Assembly: GCF_002441855.2 (NCBI RefSeq)
Contig: NZ_CP029487.1
Span: 868,001-932,000 of the forward strand
Length of the DNA: 64,000 nucleotides
Direction of reading: 5' to 3'
From: Eubacterium maltosivorans
Lineage (GTDB): Bacteria > Bacillota > Clostridia > Eubacteriales > Eubacteriaceae
Below are positions 25,316 to 34,430 of the stretch, piece by piece. The position numbers and the translations under genes are program-made. The stretch's first letter is position 1; every line of letters begins with the position of its first letter. The notes beneath the pieces were generated by a model that searched no databases, had not been told where the DNA came from, and was given only the letters and a program-made list of their open reading frames with translations.

Positions 25316-26641
25316 TTAAAGATCCTCATTTTCAAAGGGTGTATTCTTTGGTAAAATTAAGTTTAAAAGGATTGCAGACAGGGTTGAAACCACAACGGCT
25401 GATTCCCCAAAAAGACTGTCGATCCAGGCTGGAAGCTGTTCCATCGCGCCGGGAACCTGTGAAATACCAATACCAAGGGCAACCGATAACCCAACAATGG
25501 TTGCATTTCTCTGAGTCAGTTCGCTTTGCATAAAAAGCTTAACCCCTGTCATGGTAATGGTAGCAAAAACTGAAATTGTGGCACCGCCCAGCACGCAGTA
25601 CGGGATGGTCATCATTAAAGCTGAAAATTTCGGAAAGAGACCGGCCAGGACAATAAAGCCCGCGGCAAAACCAATGACCACACGGTTAATAACCCGGTTC
25701 GTCACAACAATACCGACATTCTGACCAAAGGTAGAGGTCGGAAGGCCACCGAAGATAGAGCCGATAATGCTTGAGACACCATTGCCCATCAGCCCTCTTG
25801 ACAGTTCGTCTGTTGTAGGCTCACGGTCCATGGCACCCACACTGAGTGCGGAAAACTGCCCGATGGATTCCACCGAGTTGACCACAAACAAGATCGACAT
25901 AGATATAATCGCAGGCAGATGAAACTCATACCCAAAATGACCCACTGCCGGCAGCATAAACCAGCTCGCTTCCTGTACTGTACCAAAATCAATCATTCCA
26001 CAGAACAGGGCGATAACATAGCCGATGATCATCGATAAAAGAATGGAAGCCAGACGGGCAAAGCCTTTTGTAAAATTATTAAAGAAAATAACCAGTACCA
26101 GCGTGATCATTGCGATGATCCAGTTCATGGGGGAACCGAAATTTTCGCTTCCCGCGCCCCCCGCCATGTATTTAATAGCCGTCGGGTATAAGGACAGACC
26201 AATGGTAAAGACCACAGTGCCGGTAACTACTGGAGGAAAAAGCTTTCGGAGCTTCTTAATAAAAATACCAATCAGTATTCCCACAACGCCGCCAATGACC
26301 TGCGAGCCTAGTATGGTCGCAATATTATAATCACTGACAATACCGATCATGGTTGGCAGATAGGCAAAACTGACCCCCATGATAACCGGAAGGCCCGAAC
26401 CGACTTTTCGAAACGGTGGAAAGAGCTGAATAAGTGTGGCGATACCAGAGATGATAAGCGCCGCCTGAATAAGAATCCGCGTGTCGGCCGGCGATAAGCC
26501 GCCGGTTCCGGCCACTATAATGGCTGGCGTCACACAGCCAACAATCATCGCCGCAACATGCTGCAGTGCCAATGGGATTGCTTCTTTTATTTTCGGCATT
26601 CCCTTAAGTTGATAAATGACATTATCTTTATCGTTATTCAT
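25316..26641 (-). CDS. Nucleobase:cation symporter-2 family purine permease
   Basis: This 441-residue NCS2 protein has about 14 hydrophobic segments. It carries the family motifs LQHVAAMIVGCVTPAIIV near the start, SVESIGQFSAL in the middle and the FGQNVGIVVTNRVINR segment equivalent to the NCS2 QNxG signature. It would import xanthine, urate or another purine. Substrate choice cannot be read from the sequence; the cluster suggests xanthine or urate. Confidence 0.88.
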   Translation of the reverse strand: MNNDKDNVIYQLKGMPKIKEAIPLALQHVAAMIVGCVTPAIIVAGTGGLSPADTRILIQAALIISGIATLIQLFPPFRKVGSGLPVIMGVSFAYLPTMIGIVSDYNIATILGSQVIGGVVGILIGIFIKKLRKLFPPVVTGTVVFTIGLSLYPTAIKYMAGGAGSENFGSPMNWIIAMITLVLVIFFNNFTKGFARLASILLSMIIGYVIALFCGMIDFGTVQEASWFMLPAVGHFGYEFHLPAIISMSILFVVNSVESIGQFSALSVGAMDREPTTDELSRGLMGNGVSSIIGSIFGGLPTSTFGQNVGIVVTNRVINRVVIGFAAGFIVLAGLFPKFSALMMTIPYCVLGGATISVFATITMTGVKLFMQSELTQRNATIVGLSVALGIGISQVPGAMEQLPAWIDSLFGESAVVVSTLSAILLNLILPKNTPFENEDL

Positions 26642-26720
26642 GATATTCTCCTCATGACCTTAGAGGACTGTTAAGAGCCGTCCTCCAAGAACACTTTGTG
26701 CACGGTGTGTTAACGCATCG

Positions 26721-27098
26721 TTATTTTGCTGCAATGGCTTCTATCTCAAAAGAAGCTCCTTTTGGCAATGCTGCAACCTGAACGCAGGAACGCGCCGGGT
26801 AGTCTCCCGTAAAATATTGTGCATAGAGATCGTTAACTGTAGCAAAGTCATTCATGTCCGTTAAAAAGACCGTTGTTTTCACAACGTTTTCAAAAGAAAC
26901 ACCCGCTTCGCTTAGAATGGTTTTTAAATTTTCAAAGCCTGTTTTAGCCTGATCCTCTACACCTTCTGCCAAAACACCGGTTTCTGGGTCCAGTCCCAGC
27001 TGTCCTGAAATATAGATCGTGTCTCCTGCCGCATTGGCATGTGAATAAGGGCCGACAGCAGCTGGTGCTTTCGCTGCGTTGATAACTGTTTTACTCAT
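26721..27098 (-). CDS. ridA: RidA family reactive enamine/imine deaminase
   Basis: This 125-residue protein has the full RidA pattern: INAAKAPAAVGPYSHA, ISGQLGLDPETG, VVKTTVFLTDMNDFATVN and YPARSCVQVAALPKGA, including the catalytic Arg. RidA removes 2-aminoacrylate-type imines released by PLP lyases. That fits the diaminopropionate ammonia-lyase in the same cluster, which releases such an intermediate. It lies between arcC and the permease. Confidence 0.95.
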   Translation of the reverse strand: MSKTVINAAKAPAAVGPYSHANAAGDTIYISGQLGLDPETGVLAEGVEDQAKTGFENLKTILSEAGVSFENVVKTTVFLTDMNDFATVNDLYAQYFTGDYPARSCVQVAALPKGASFEIEAIAAK

Positions 27099-27138
27099 GA
27101 TATTCTCCTTCTTGTTGTTTGTTAGAAATTTAACTTAT

Positions 27139-28071
27139 CTATTTAATAATGGTCCCTGTTTTACCCTGGATACCATCCTTTGCTTTTTCAAGCAGAGTAA
27201 TCAATGCAAAACGGTCTGAACCCGATTTTGCAAATTCCATTGCCGCCTGAACCTTTGGCAGCATAGAGCCAGGAGCAAACTGTCCCTCATCGGCGTATTT
27301 CTGGGCTTCCTCAACACTGATCTCAGACAGCCATTCCTCATTCGGCTTGCCAAAATTGATGGCAACCTTTTCGACGGCAGTTAAAATAATCAGGCAGTCT
27401 GCGCCAATTTCCTTTGCCAGCAGACAGCTTCCAAAATCCTTGTCCACCACAGCGGCTGCACCTTTTAAATGATTTCCCTGAGCATAAACAGGGATTCCCC
27501 CGCCACCAGCCGCCACAACAACCTGCCCCGCATCTGCCAGAGCTTTAACGGTTTCAATCTCAATAATCTCGACTGGCTTTGGTGAGGCCACAACCCGCCG
27601 GTAACCACGGCCCGCATCCTCCACGACATCATAATTTCTTTCTCTGACCATTTCGTCTGCTTCTTCCTTAGTCATAAAACGACCGATGGGTTTTGTGGGA
27701 TGGCTGAAGGCTTCATCGTCAGGATCAACACGCATCTGGGTAATAATACTGGAAACCGGTTTGTGAATGCCTCTGTCAAGGAGCTCTTCCCTCAACGCAT
27801 TTTGAAGGTCATAGCCAATATATCCCTGGCTCATCGCTACACAAACAGACAGAGGCGCCACCGGATTCCCCGGGTCCGCCTTTGCCAGTTCACCCATGGC
27901 CAGATTGATCATACCCACCTGCGGTCCGTTTCCGTGAGAAATAACAACTTCATTTCCTTCCTCTATTAAATCCGCAATGGCCTTGGCTGTATTTTTAACC
28001 GCCTCCATTTGTTCTGGTAAATTGTTGCCTAAAGCGTTTCCACCCAAGGCGATCACAATTTTTTTGCTCAT
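27139..28071 (-). CDS. arcC: Carbamate kinase
   Basis: This is 310 residues from the ATG at 28071 with GGAGG; the longer reading lacks support. Amino-acid kinase motifs are IVIALGGNALG, SHGNGPQVG, AAGGGGIPVY and DKDFGSCLLAKEIGAD. The enzyme converts carbamoyl phosphate plus ADP to ATP, ammonia and CO2. In this cluster it would recover ATP from carbamoyl phosphate made by YgeW. A strong hairpin lies in the gap after ygeW. Confidence 0.95.
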   Translation of the reverse strand: MSKKIVIALGGNALGNNLPEQMEAVKNTAKAIADLIEEGNEVVISHGNGPQVGMINLAMGELAKADPGNPVAPLSVCVAMSQGYIGYDLQNALREELLDRGIHKPVSSIITQMRVDPDDEAFSHPTKPIGRFMTKEEADEMVRERNYDVVEDAGRGYRRVVASPKPVEIIEIETVKALADAGQVVVAAGGGGIPVYAQGNHLKGAAAVVDKDFGSCLLAKEIGADCLIILTAVEKVAINFGKPNEEWLSEISVEEAQKYADEGQFAPGSMLPKVQAAMEFAKSGSDRFALITLLEKAKDGIQGKTGTIIK

Positions 28072-28099
28072 GGTATCCTCCTTTAAATGCAAAATGGAT

Positions 28100-28128
28100 G
28101 GACGGCCAAGTGAATCACCTGGCCATCC
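28100..28128 (-). promoter_or_regulatory. Intercistronic hairpin between ygeW and arcC
   Basis: On the minus strand GGATGGCCA and TGGCCGTCC form a 9-bp stem with one G-U pair and an 11-nt loop. No T-tract follows, so it is more likely an mRNA processing or stability element than a terminator. Confidence 0.45.
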
Positions 28129-28149
28129 TCAAATTTATTATCTTTGCTT

Positions 28150-29349
28150 TTACTTGGTAAAGAAACGGTCAATGCCTCTTTTTTCCAAAGCCTTTAAGGT
28201 TGCCTGAGGATCTTTTTCCTTTGCCAGGAAGATCATCGCGGCAATAATATATGGTTTATAACTGGCTTCTTTATATAATTCTGTACGGTAGCGGTCGAAT
28301 ACAGAGGCTTCAACTTCGCCCTCTTCACAGCTGACGCCAGTAATGTCAGCCGGAAGGCAGTGCATATAAAGTGCTTTGCCGTCTTTGGTTGTTTTCATCA
28401 ACTCTTCAGTGCATTCCCAGTCTTTATGGTTTGCATTCTGAGCGAGCAGTTCTTTTTCTAAGCGATCGATGCCTTCCTGGTCACCGTTACCGTATAAGAT
28501 GGTCCGTTCTTCCATTGCGGAGAAGGGTGCCCAGCTCTTGGGGTAAACAACGTCAGCGTCTTTAAATGCCTCTGCCATGCTGTTGGTCTTTGTAAAAGAT
28601 CCACCGCTTTCAGCTGCATTCTTTTTAGCCACTTCTTCTACGTCAGACATAATTTCATATCCTTCCGGATGTGCCAGAGTAACGTCCATGCCCAGACGAG
28701 TCATCAGACCGACAATCCCCTGCGGTACAGATAACGGTTTTCCATAAGATGGGGAATAGGCCCAGGTCATGGCGACTTTTTTACCCTTTAAGTTTTCAAT
28801 GCCGCCAAAATAATGGATTAAGTGGAGGGCATCGGCCATTGCCTGTGTGGGATGATCAATATCGCACTGCAGATTGACTAAGGTTGGTTTCTGTTCCAAA
28901 ATACCATCTTTGTGACCCTCTGTTACAGCGTCGACCACTTCGTGCATATAGGCGTTGCCTTTGCCAATATACATATCATCCCGAATACCGATAACATCTG
29001 CCATAAAGGAGATCATATTGGCTGTTTCACGCACAGTTTCACCGTGAGCTACCTGAGATTTACCTTCATCTAAATCCTGAACTTCCAGACCTAACAGATT
29101 ACAGGCAGAGGCAAAGCTGAAACGGGTACGTGTTGAATTGTCTCGGAACAGGGAAATTCCCAGACCACTTTCGAAGATTTTAGTTGAAATATTATTTTCA
29201 CGCATATATCTTAAAGCGTCGGCCACGGTGAACACTGCTTCCAGCTCTTCCGGCGTTTTTTCCCAGGTCAGGAAAAAATCATTTTCATACATTTCTTTAA
29301 AATTCAGTGCATTTAGTTTATCGATATAGGTTTGTAAAGTTTTATCCAT
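28150..29349 (-). CDS. ygeW: Knotted carbamoyltransferase YgeW
   Basis: This 399-residue protein belongs to the aspartate/ornithine carbamoyltransferase superfamily. The carbamoyl-phosphate motif is SLFRDNSTRTRFSFA (STRTR), with DIDHPTQAMADALHL and the C-terminal HCLPAD loop. Length and sequence fit YgeW, a carbamoyltransferase found only in purine/diaminopropionate clusters. It probably cleaves a carbamoylated intermediate of purine breakdown to give carbamoyl phosphate for ArcC. The true substrate is inferred from context. Confidence 0.93.
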   Translation of the reverse strand: MDKTLQTYIDKLNALNFKEMYENDFFLTWEKTPEELEAVFTVADALRYMRENNISTKIFESGLGISLFRDNSTRTRFSFASACNLLGLEVQDLDEGKSQVAHGETVRETANMISFMADVIGIRDDMYIGKGNAYMHEVVDAVTEGHKDGILEQKPTLVNLQCDIDHPTQAMADALHLIHYFGGIENLKGKKVAMTWAYSPSYGKPLSVPQGIVGLMTRLGMDVTLAHPEGYEIMSDVEEVAKKNAAESGGSFTKTNSMAEAFKDADVVYPKSWAPFSAMEERTILYGNGDQEGIDRLEKELLAQNANHKDWECTEELMKTTKDGKALYMHCLPADITGVSCEEGEVEASVFDRYRTELYKEASYKPYIIAAMIFLAKEKDPQATLKALEKRGIDRFFTK

Positions 29350-29415
29350 TTTTTAATCTCCTTGATTTTATAAATTAATACTCATAATTTATCCTTCATT
29401 CACAGCCAAACTTTT

Positions 29416-30726
29416 TTATTTGGTGTAAACAGTTGGTAAAGCAGCGTAAACAGCAGCACAAGTCACAAGGTCCTGTTTCCAGGTTTTTTCATTTGGTGCA
29501 TGAGCCTGTGCTTCTGCCCCAGGGCCAAAACCAATAACCGGAATACCGTTTCGTCCCATGATGGACACACCGTTGGTCGAGAAAGTCCATTTATCGGTCA
29601 GCGGGCGGGCCTTACGTTCTGCCGCAGTTTCAGAAGATCCGATACGTTCTTCGCCGTACATCCCTTTATAAGCCTCTTCCAATGCTTTAGTAACCTTATG
29701 GTCTTCTGGAATAACCCATGTCGGAAAATAGCATTCGATCGGATAAACACATCCAGTATAAGAAGGACGTTCATATTCATACATTGAGACCTTCACATCA
29801 TTTCCATATTTTTTTACATTTGGCAGATTGCGGATTTCTTCCAGACAGCTTTCCCATGTTTCCCCGGCTGTCATACGGCGGTCTAAAGAAACAGAGCAGC
29901 CGTCCGCCACCGCACAGCGGCTTGGCGAGCTGAAGAAAATTTCTGAGGTAGTGACAGTTCCACGGCCTAAAAAGCGGGCCTCCTTCCACTCAGGATTATA
30001 TTTTTCATCCAGCATTTTAACCAGTCCCTTGATTTCAGTGCTTTCTTCCGCATTATTTTCATTAAGAGCGCGTACATCCTGCAGAATATCCGCCATCTTA
30101 TAAATAGCGTTATCACCACGCTCCGGAGCAGATCCATGACAGGAGACCCCCGCCACATCAATCCGGATTTCCATACGTCCGCGCTGTCCACGGTAGATAC
30201 CGCCGTCAGTCGGTTCCGTGGAAACGACAAATTCAGGACGGACCTTATCTTCATTGATAATATACTGCCAGCAAAGACCATCACAGTCCTCTTCCTGAAC
30301 TGTACCGGTTACCAATACGCTGTATTTATCATTCAGCATTCCCAGGTCTTTCATAATTTTAGCGCCGTAAACAGCAGACACAATCCCACCCAGCTGATCT
30401 GAGGTGCCACGGCCGCCGATTTCAGTGTCCGATTCAAAACCCTCATAGGGATCAAAATCCCAGTTATCCATATTACCAACACCAACGGTATCAATATGGG
30501 CGTCGAAACCGATCAGAGTATCGCCGGTTCCCATATATCCCAGGACATTCCCCTGAGGATCAATTTCCACTTTATCAAAACCAAGCCTGCGCATCTCTTC
30601 TGCAATGGTATTAATATGCTTTTCCTCATCACAGCTTTCACCCGGGTTTTTTACAATATTGCGAAGGAATTTCGTCATATCCTTTTCATAACCCTGTGCC
30701 GCTTTTTTGATCGCTTCAAAATCCAT
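29416..30726 (-). CDS. ygeY: YgeY family M20 hydrolase (selenium metabolism hydrolase)
   Basis: Two ATGs are possible. The one at 30726 is 9 nt from GGAGG, while 30732 is only 3 nt away, so I choose 30726 (436 aa). The M20 metallopeptidase fold shows the metal motif [22 protein letters not shown], the Glu-Glu pair in VQEEDCDG and [15 protein letters not shown]. YgeY proteins act as amidohydrolases in the purine-degradation pathway. It is 22 bp downstream of ygeX. Confidence 0.92.
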   Translation of the reverse strand: MDFEAIKKAAQGYEKDMTKFLRNIVKNPGESCDEEKHINTIAEEMRRLGFDKVEIDPQGNVLGYMGTGDTLIGFDAHIDTVGVGNMDNWDFDPYEGFESDTEIGGRGTSDQLGGIVSAVYGAKIMKDLGMLNDKYSVLVTGTVQEEDCDGLCWQYIINEDKVRPEFVVSTEPTDGGIYRGQRGRMEIRIDVAGVSCHGSAPERGDNAIYKMADILQDVRALNENNAEESTEIKGLVKMLDEKYNPEWKEARFLGRGTVTTSEIFFSSPSRCAVADGCSVSLDRRMTAGETWESCLEEIRNLPNVKKYGNDVKVSMYEYERPSYTGCVYPIECYFPTWVIPEDHKVTKALEEAYKGMYGEERIGSSETAAERKARPLTDKWTFSTNGVSIMGRNGIPVIGFGPGAEAQAHAPNEKTWKQDLVTCAAVYAALPTVYTK

Positions 30727-30748
30727 TTTCATTTACCTCCTGATTAAT

Positions 30749-31960
30749 TTAAATTGATGGGTGCGCGCCATTCCAGACAATAGCACGATAATTTTCGGGA
30801 TCTGTATCCCCTTCAGTCGAGAACATAATGATCTTAGAATTACTGTCCAGACCAATGCTTTCTCTCAAATCTTTATAATCGTCGCTTTCCATTAAGGTTG
30901 CGATTAAGCCCATAGATACTGCCCCAGACTCACCAGAGGTCACAGGTGTATCCCCTTTTACTGGCGCCGCCAGCATTCTCATGCCTTTTGCCGCTACCCA
31001 GTCCGGGCAGGAAACGAAAAAGGAACTGTTATTTTTCAAAATTTCCCATGAGATGGTATTCGGTTCGCCACAGGCTAAACCGGCCATGATGGTTTGCATA
31101 TCACCATCTACAAAACGGATTTTGCCATCTTTAGCAGCAGCCGATTTATATAAGCAGGCTGCTTCATCAGCTTCAACCACAACCGTTGTAGGGCAGTTGT
31201 CCGGGAACAGGTTTGCGAAAAACCCTTGTACCGCTCCCGCCAGAGATCCAACGCCTGCCTGAATAAAAATATGTGTCGGACGTTCGCATCCTGCTGCTTT
31301 CAACTGCTCGGCAGCTTCTAAAGCCATGGTACCATAGCCCTGCATGATCCATGCCGGAATTTCTTCATAGCCGTCCCAGGCCGTATCCTGAACAACCACG
31401 CCGTTTTCTGTTTTTTCTGCCTCGGCCGCCGCTATACGAACACATTCGTCATAGTTTACATCCGTAATAGTTGCCTCTGCGTTCTCTTTCAAAATATTTT
31501 CCAGCCGAATCGGGCTGGAGCCCTTTGGCATATAAACAACGGCCTTTTGTCCGAGTTTATTGGCAGCCCATGCAACACCACGTCCGTGGTTTCCGTCAGT
31601 AGCTGTAAAAAAGGTAGCCTGCCCAAATTCTTCTTTCAGTTTATCGGATGTCAGATAATCGTAATCCAGCTCAGAAACATCTCTGCCCAGCTTTTGTGCA
31701 ATATACCTCGCCATTGCAAAGGAACCGCCTAAAACCTTAAAGGCATTGAGACCAAAACGGTAAGATTCATCTTTCACAAACAAACTGCCGATTCCCAGAT
31801 ACTCTGACATTTTGTTAAGCTTTACAAGTGGTGTCTTTGAATACTGCGGAAAGCTTTCGTGAAAAGCTTTCGCCTTTTTAACCGATTCGATAGACATCAC
31901 CGATAATTCCTTATCGTCAGTTTTTGGCATCTCATTAGATACCCATTTAATTTTTTCCAT
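30749..31960 (-). CDS. ygeX: Diaminopropionate ammonia-lyase
   Basis: This 403-residue fold-type II PLP enzyme carries the PLP Lys in RFGLNAFKVLGGSFAMA, the substrate loop TATDGNHGRGVAWAA and the phosphate-cradle-like QAGVGSLAGAVQG. It splits 2,3-diaminopropionate into pyruvate and two ammonia. In this cluster diaminopropionate is thought to arise during urate ring breakdown. It has a good GGAGAG site and heads the long minus-strand run. Confidence 0.95.
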   Translation of the reverse strand: MEKIKWVSNEMPKTDDKELSVMSIESVKKAKAFHESFPQYSKTPLVKLNKMSEYLGIGSLFVKDESYRFGLNAFKVLGGSFAMARYIAQKLGRDVSELDYDYLTSDKLKEEFGQATFFTATDGNHGRGVAWAANKLGQKAVVYMPKGSSPIRLENILKENAEATITDVNYDECVRIAAAEAEKTENGVVVQDTAWDGYEEIPAWIMQGYGTMALEAAEQLKAAGCERPTHIFIQAGVGSLAGAVQGFFANLFPDNCPTTVVVEADEAACLYKSAAAKDGKIRFVDGDMQTIMAGLACGEPNTISWEILKNNSSFFVSCPDWVAAKGMRMLAAPVKGDTPVTSGESGAVSMGLIATLMESDDYKDLRESIGLDSNSKIIMFSTEGDTDPENYRAIVWNGAHPSI

Positions 31961-31998
31961 TGTTCTCTCCTGTTGAAGTATAATACTAAATTGCTTTC

Positions 31999-32015
31999 AG
32001 GACCGTGACGGTCCT
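31999..32015 (-). other. Hairpin between regulator B and ygeX
   Basis: AGGACCG-TGA-CGGTCCT forms a 7-bp stem immediately past the stop of regulator B. No T-run follows on the minus strand, so termination before ygeX would be weak at best. Confidence 0.4.
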
Positions 32016-32018
32016 CGC

Positions 32019-32675
32019 TTATTTCTTTTCTGATGGATCAGAACTGCTCTGATCAATATAGCTGTACAAGGTATACTTGGATATTCCAAAGTAAGCGGTC
32101 AGCTTTTCGCTCGCTTTGGTGATTAATAAGGCTCCGGCATCATTCAAAAATTTAAGGGCCTTGATTTTATCCTCTTTGTTCATTAAAGCCACTGGCTTTC
32201 CAACCAGACGAACAGACTGCTCAAGCAGGTCCTCCAGTAAGTCATTGACATTTGTGGGAATGCTCTCTACTTCCTCCTCTTTTTCTTTCTTAGTTCCTAT
32301 AAGAGACTGAAGTGAGTTTTCCACCATCAATAAACCTGTAATGTCATAATTAATCGAAAAGATACCAATAACCTTATTACCTTTATCCCTGATATAAACC
32401 GTGCTTGATTTTAAAATTTTGCCATCTGCAGTTTTTGTCATATAATCCAGATGATCCTGTAAATCTTCAGGGTTTTTTTTCAGAGCTTCCAGAACAACAT
32501 GGGAGGGCCCGTCTCCCAGCTTACGGTTGGTAACATGTCCATTTTCTATGTAGACAACTGTGCTTTCTTTATTTTCAGTTGTAAGATCGTGTACTACCAC
32601 TTCACAGTTGCTGCCAAACTGTGTAGCAATGCCATGGGCCAAATTCTTTAATAAATCCAGTGTTTCTCCTTGCAT
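32019..32675 (-). CDS. YheO-like PAS/helix-turn-helix transcriptional regulator (B)
   Basis: This 218-residue protein has the same layout as regulator A: a YheO PAS-like domain with CEVVVHDLTTENKES and ILKSSTVYIRDKGNKVIGIFSINYD, and a C-terminal HTH (LTAYFGISKYTLYSYID). It lies at the divergent point between ygeX and ssnA, the natural place for the main purine-responsive regulator. The large dyad at 32715-32749 overlaps its own upstream region. Confidence 0.85.
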   Translation of the reverse strand: MQGETLDLLKNLAHGIATQFGSNCEVVVHDLTTENKESTVVYIENGHVTNRKLGDGPSHVVLEALKKNPEDLQDHLDYMTKTADGKILKSSTVYIRDKGNKVIGIFSINYDITGLLMVENSLQSLIGTKKEKEEEVESIPTNVNDLLEDLLEQSVRLVGKPVALMNKEDKIKALKFLNDAGALLITKASEKLTAYFGISKYTLYSYIDQSSSDPSEKK

Positions 32676-33056
32676 CTTAATTAATTCCTTCGCATATCGA
32701 CTTTTTCAATTAACCAAACAGTTTATCAGGTAACCTGACAATTTGTTTGATTTATGTGTCTATCATAACACCATTCTTGAAAAAGCGCAACCCCTGTTTT
32801 TAAAAAAAATAAAAATTTATTATATCACCAAAATAAATTTAATAATTTTTTTTAAAAAAGGCTTGCTTTTTGTTTTAAAACATGATAAATTATCGTTAGG
32901 ATAATAAAGTATTATTGTCTTGTGCCTCTATTAAAAGGTTGCTGCATCTCATATAAAAACCTTCGCATATTCAATGTTTTGCAGTATTCATTAAGGATAT
33001 AGAAACCTCACTACCCTCTATATCCATTCAAAATAACAATAATCAAGGAGAGAACA
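32676..33056. other. Divergent control region between regulator B and ssnA
   Basis: No gene is present in these 381 bp. Visible structures are the 35-bp dyad at 32715-32749, the AT-rich dyad at about 32904-32920, and an 8-bp inverted repeat GGATATAG (32995-33002) / CTATATCC (33018-33025) in the ssnA leader. The ssnA start has AAGGAG just upstream. Confidence 0.6.
32715..32749. promoter_or_regulatory. Candidate operator of the purine cluster (35-bp dyad)
   Basis: The arms CAAACAGTTTATCAGGT and ACCTGACAATTTGTTTG pair at 14 of 17 positions about a single central A, with a perfect core TCAGGT-A-ACCTGA. It lies about 40 bp upstream of regulator B and at the divergent promoter, which suggests a dimeric regulator site. 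Confidence 0.55.
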
Positions 33057-34391
33057 ATGATTTTAATTGGAAATGGTCGGTTAATTACCCGAGATGAAAA
33101 AAACACCTATTTAAATAATGGTTGTGTTGCAGTGGAAGGCGATGAAATTGTAAACGTTGCTTTTACAGAAGAATTGAAAAAGCAATATCCTGATGCTGAA
33201 TTTATTGATGCCAAGGGCGGCGTTATCATGCCAGGGCTGATCAATACCCATAATCACATCTACAGCACCTTTGCAAGAGGGCTTTCCATCAAGGGCTTTA
33301 ATCCCCAGAATTTCATGGATATTTTAGATGGTCAATGGTGGACCATTGACCGCAACCTGACAAACGAAGACAATAAATACAGCGCATACGATACTTATAT
33401 TAATTGTATTAAACAGGGTGTTACCACTGTTGTAGACCACCACGCAAGCTACGGCGAAATAAAAGACAGCCTCTTTACCATTGCCGATGTCGCCAAAGAG
33501 CTCGGCGTTCGCACCAGCCTTTGTTATGAAGTTTCTGATCGGGATGGTGCCGATAAAATGAAAGCCGCTGTCAAGGAAAACATCGACTTTATCAAAGCCG
33601 CCCACGAGGATAAAACCGGAATGGTTCACGGTATGCTCGGTCTCCACGCTGCCTTTACCCTGACTGATGAAACGCTTGATTACTGTAATGCCGAAAAACC
33701 GGATTACGCCGGTTATCATGTACACGTTGCGGAGGGTCTGGACGATGTCTATGATTCTTTAGAAAAATATGGTAAACGCGTGGTCAATCGTTTGTTCGAT
33801 AAAAATATTTTAGGCAAAAACACCATTGCTGTACATTGTATTCACATCAATGGTGAAGAAATGGCAATTCTCAAGGATACCGACACAATGGTCGTGCATA
33901 ACCCTGAATCCAATATGGGAAATGCTGTTGGGTGTCCGCCGGTGCTTCAGCTTGTGAAGCGCGGCATTCTCGTCGGTCTCGGCACAGACGGATACACCAA
34001 TGATATGATCGAATCCTACAAGGTAGCTAATATCCTTCACAAGCATTTCAATTGTGATCCAAACGTGGCCTGGGGTGAAATTCCACAGATGCTGTTTAAT
34101 AATAATCCGGCCATCGCCAAACGCCTTTTTGGCAAAACCTTAGGCGTTCTGACCCCGGGAGCCGCCGCTGACATTATCGTGACAGACTACACTCCAACGA
34201 CCCCAATGAACGCTGACAATTATAATTCACATATCCTCTTTGGCATGTGCGGACGTTCTGTCATTACCACCATGATTAATGGCAAGGTTCTTATGAAAGA
34301 CCGCGAGCTGCTGAATATTGATGAAGAAGCCATTCTGGCAAAATCGCGCGAAACCGCTAAGAAACTAGCCGATCGCATTAACCATAGATAA
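33057..34391 (+). CDS. ssnA: SsnA-like aminohydrolase
   Basis: This 444-residue amidohydrolase has the metal motif NTHNHIYSTFARG, the DHHASYGEI segment, VHVAEGLDD and HNPESNMGN, and a LGTDGYTNDM catalytic Asp. The SsnA family is always part of selenium-dependent purine clusters and is thought to hydrolyse a purine-derived ring. It leads the plus-strand operon with ygfK and the dihydropyrimidinase. Confidence 0.93.
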   Translation: MILIGNGRLITRDEKNTYLNNGCVAVEGDEIVNVAFTEELKKQYPDAEFIDAKGGVIMPGLINTHNHIYSTFARGLSIKGFNPQNFMDILDGQWWTIDRNLTNEDNKYSAYDTYINCIKQGVTTVVDHHASYGEIKDSLFTIADVAKELGVRTSLCYEVSDRDGADKMKAAVKENIDFIKAAHEDKTGMVHGMLGLHAAFTLTDETLDYCNAEKPDYAGYHVHVAEGLDDVYDSLEKYGKRVVNRLFDKNILGKNTIAVHCIHINGEEMAILKDTDTMVVHNPESNMGNAVGCPPVLQLVKRGILVGLGTDGYTNDMIESYKVANILHKHFNCDPNVAWGEIPQMLFNNNPAIAKRLFGKTLGVLTPGAAADIIVTDYTPTTPMNADNYNSHILFGMCGRSVITTMINGKVLMKDRELLNIDEEAILAKSRETAKKLADRINHR

Positions 34392-34430
34392 TATAACTGC
34401 CCTGTTATTAAAATAAAAAGGAGTATCAAA

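Noticed and set aside
26642-26720. Purine riboswitch before the permease gene
   Set aside because: The 79-bp gap has one 6-bp stem (GAGGAC / GTCCTC) but no three-way junction or conserved purine-aptamer core that I can recognise.
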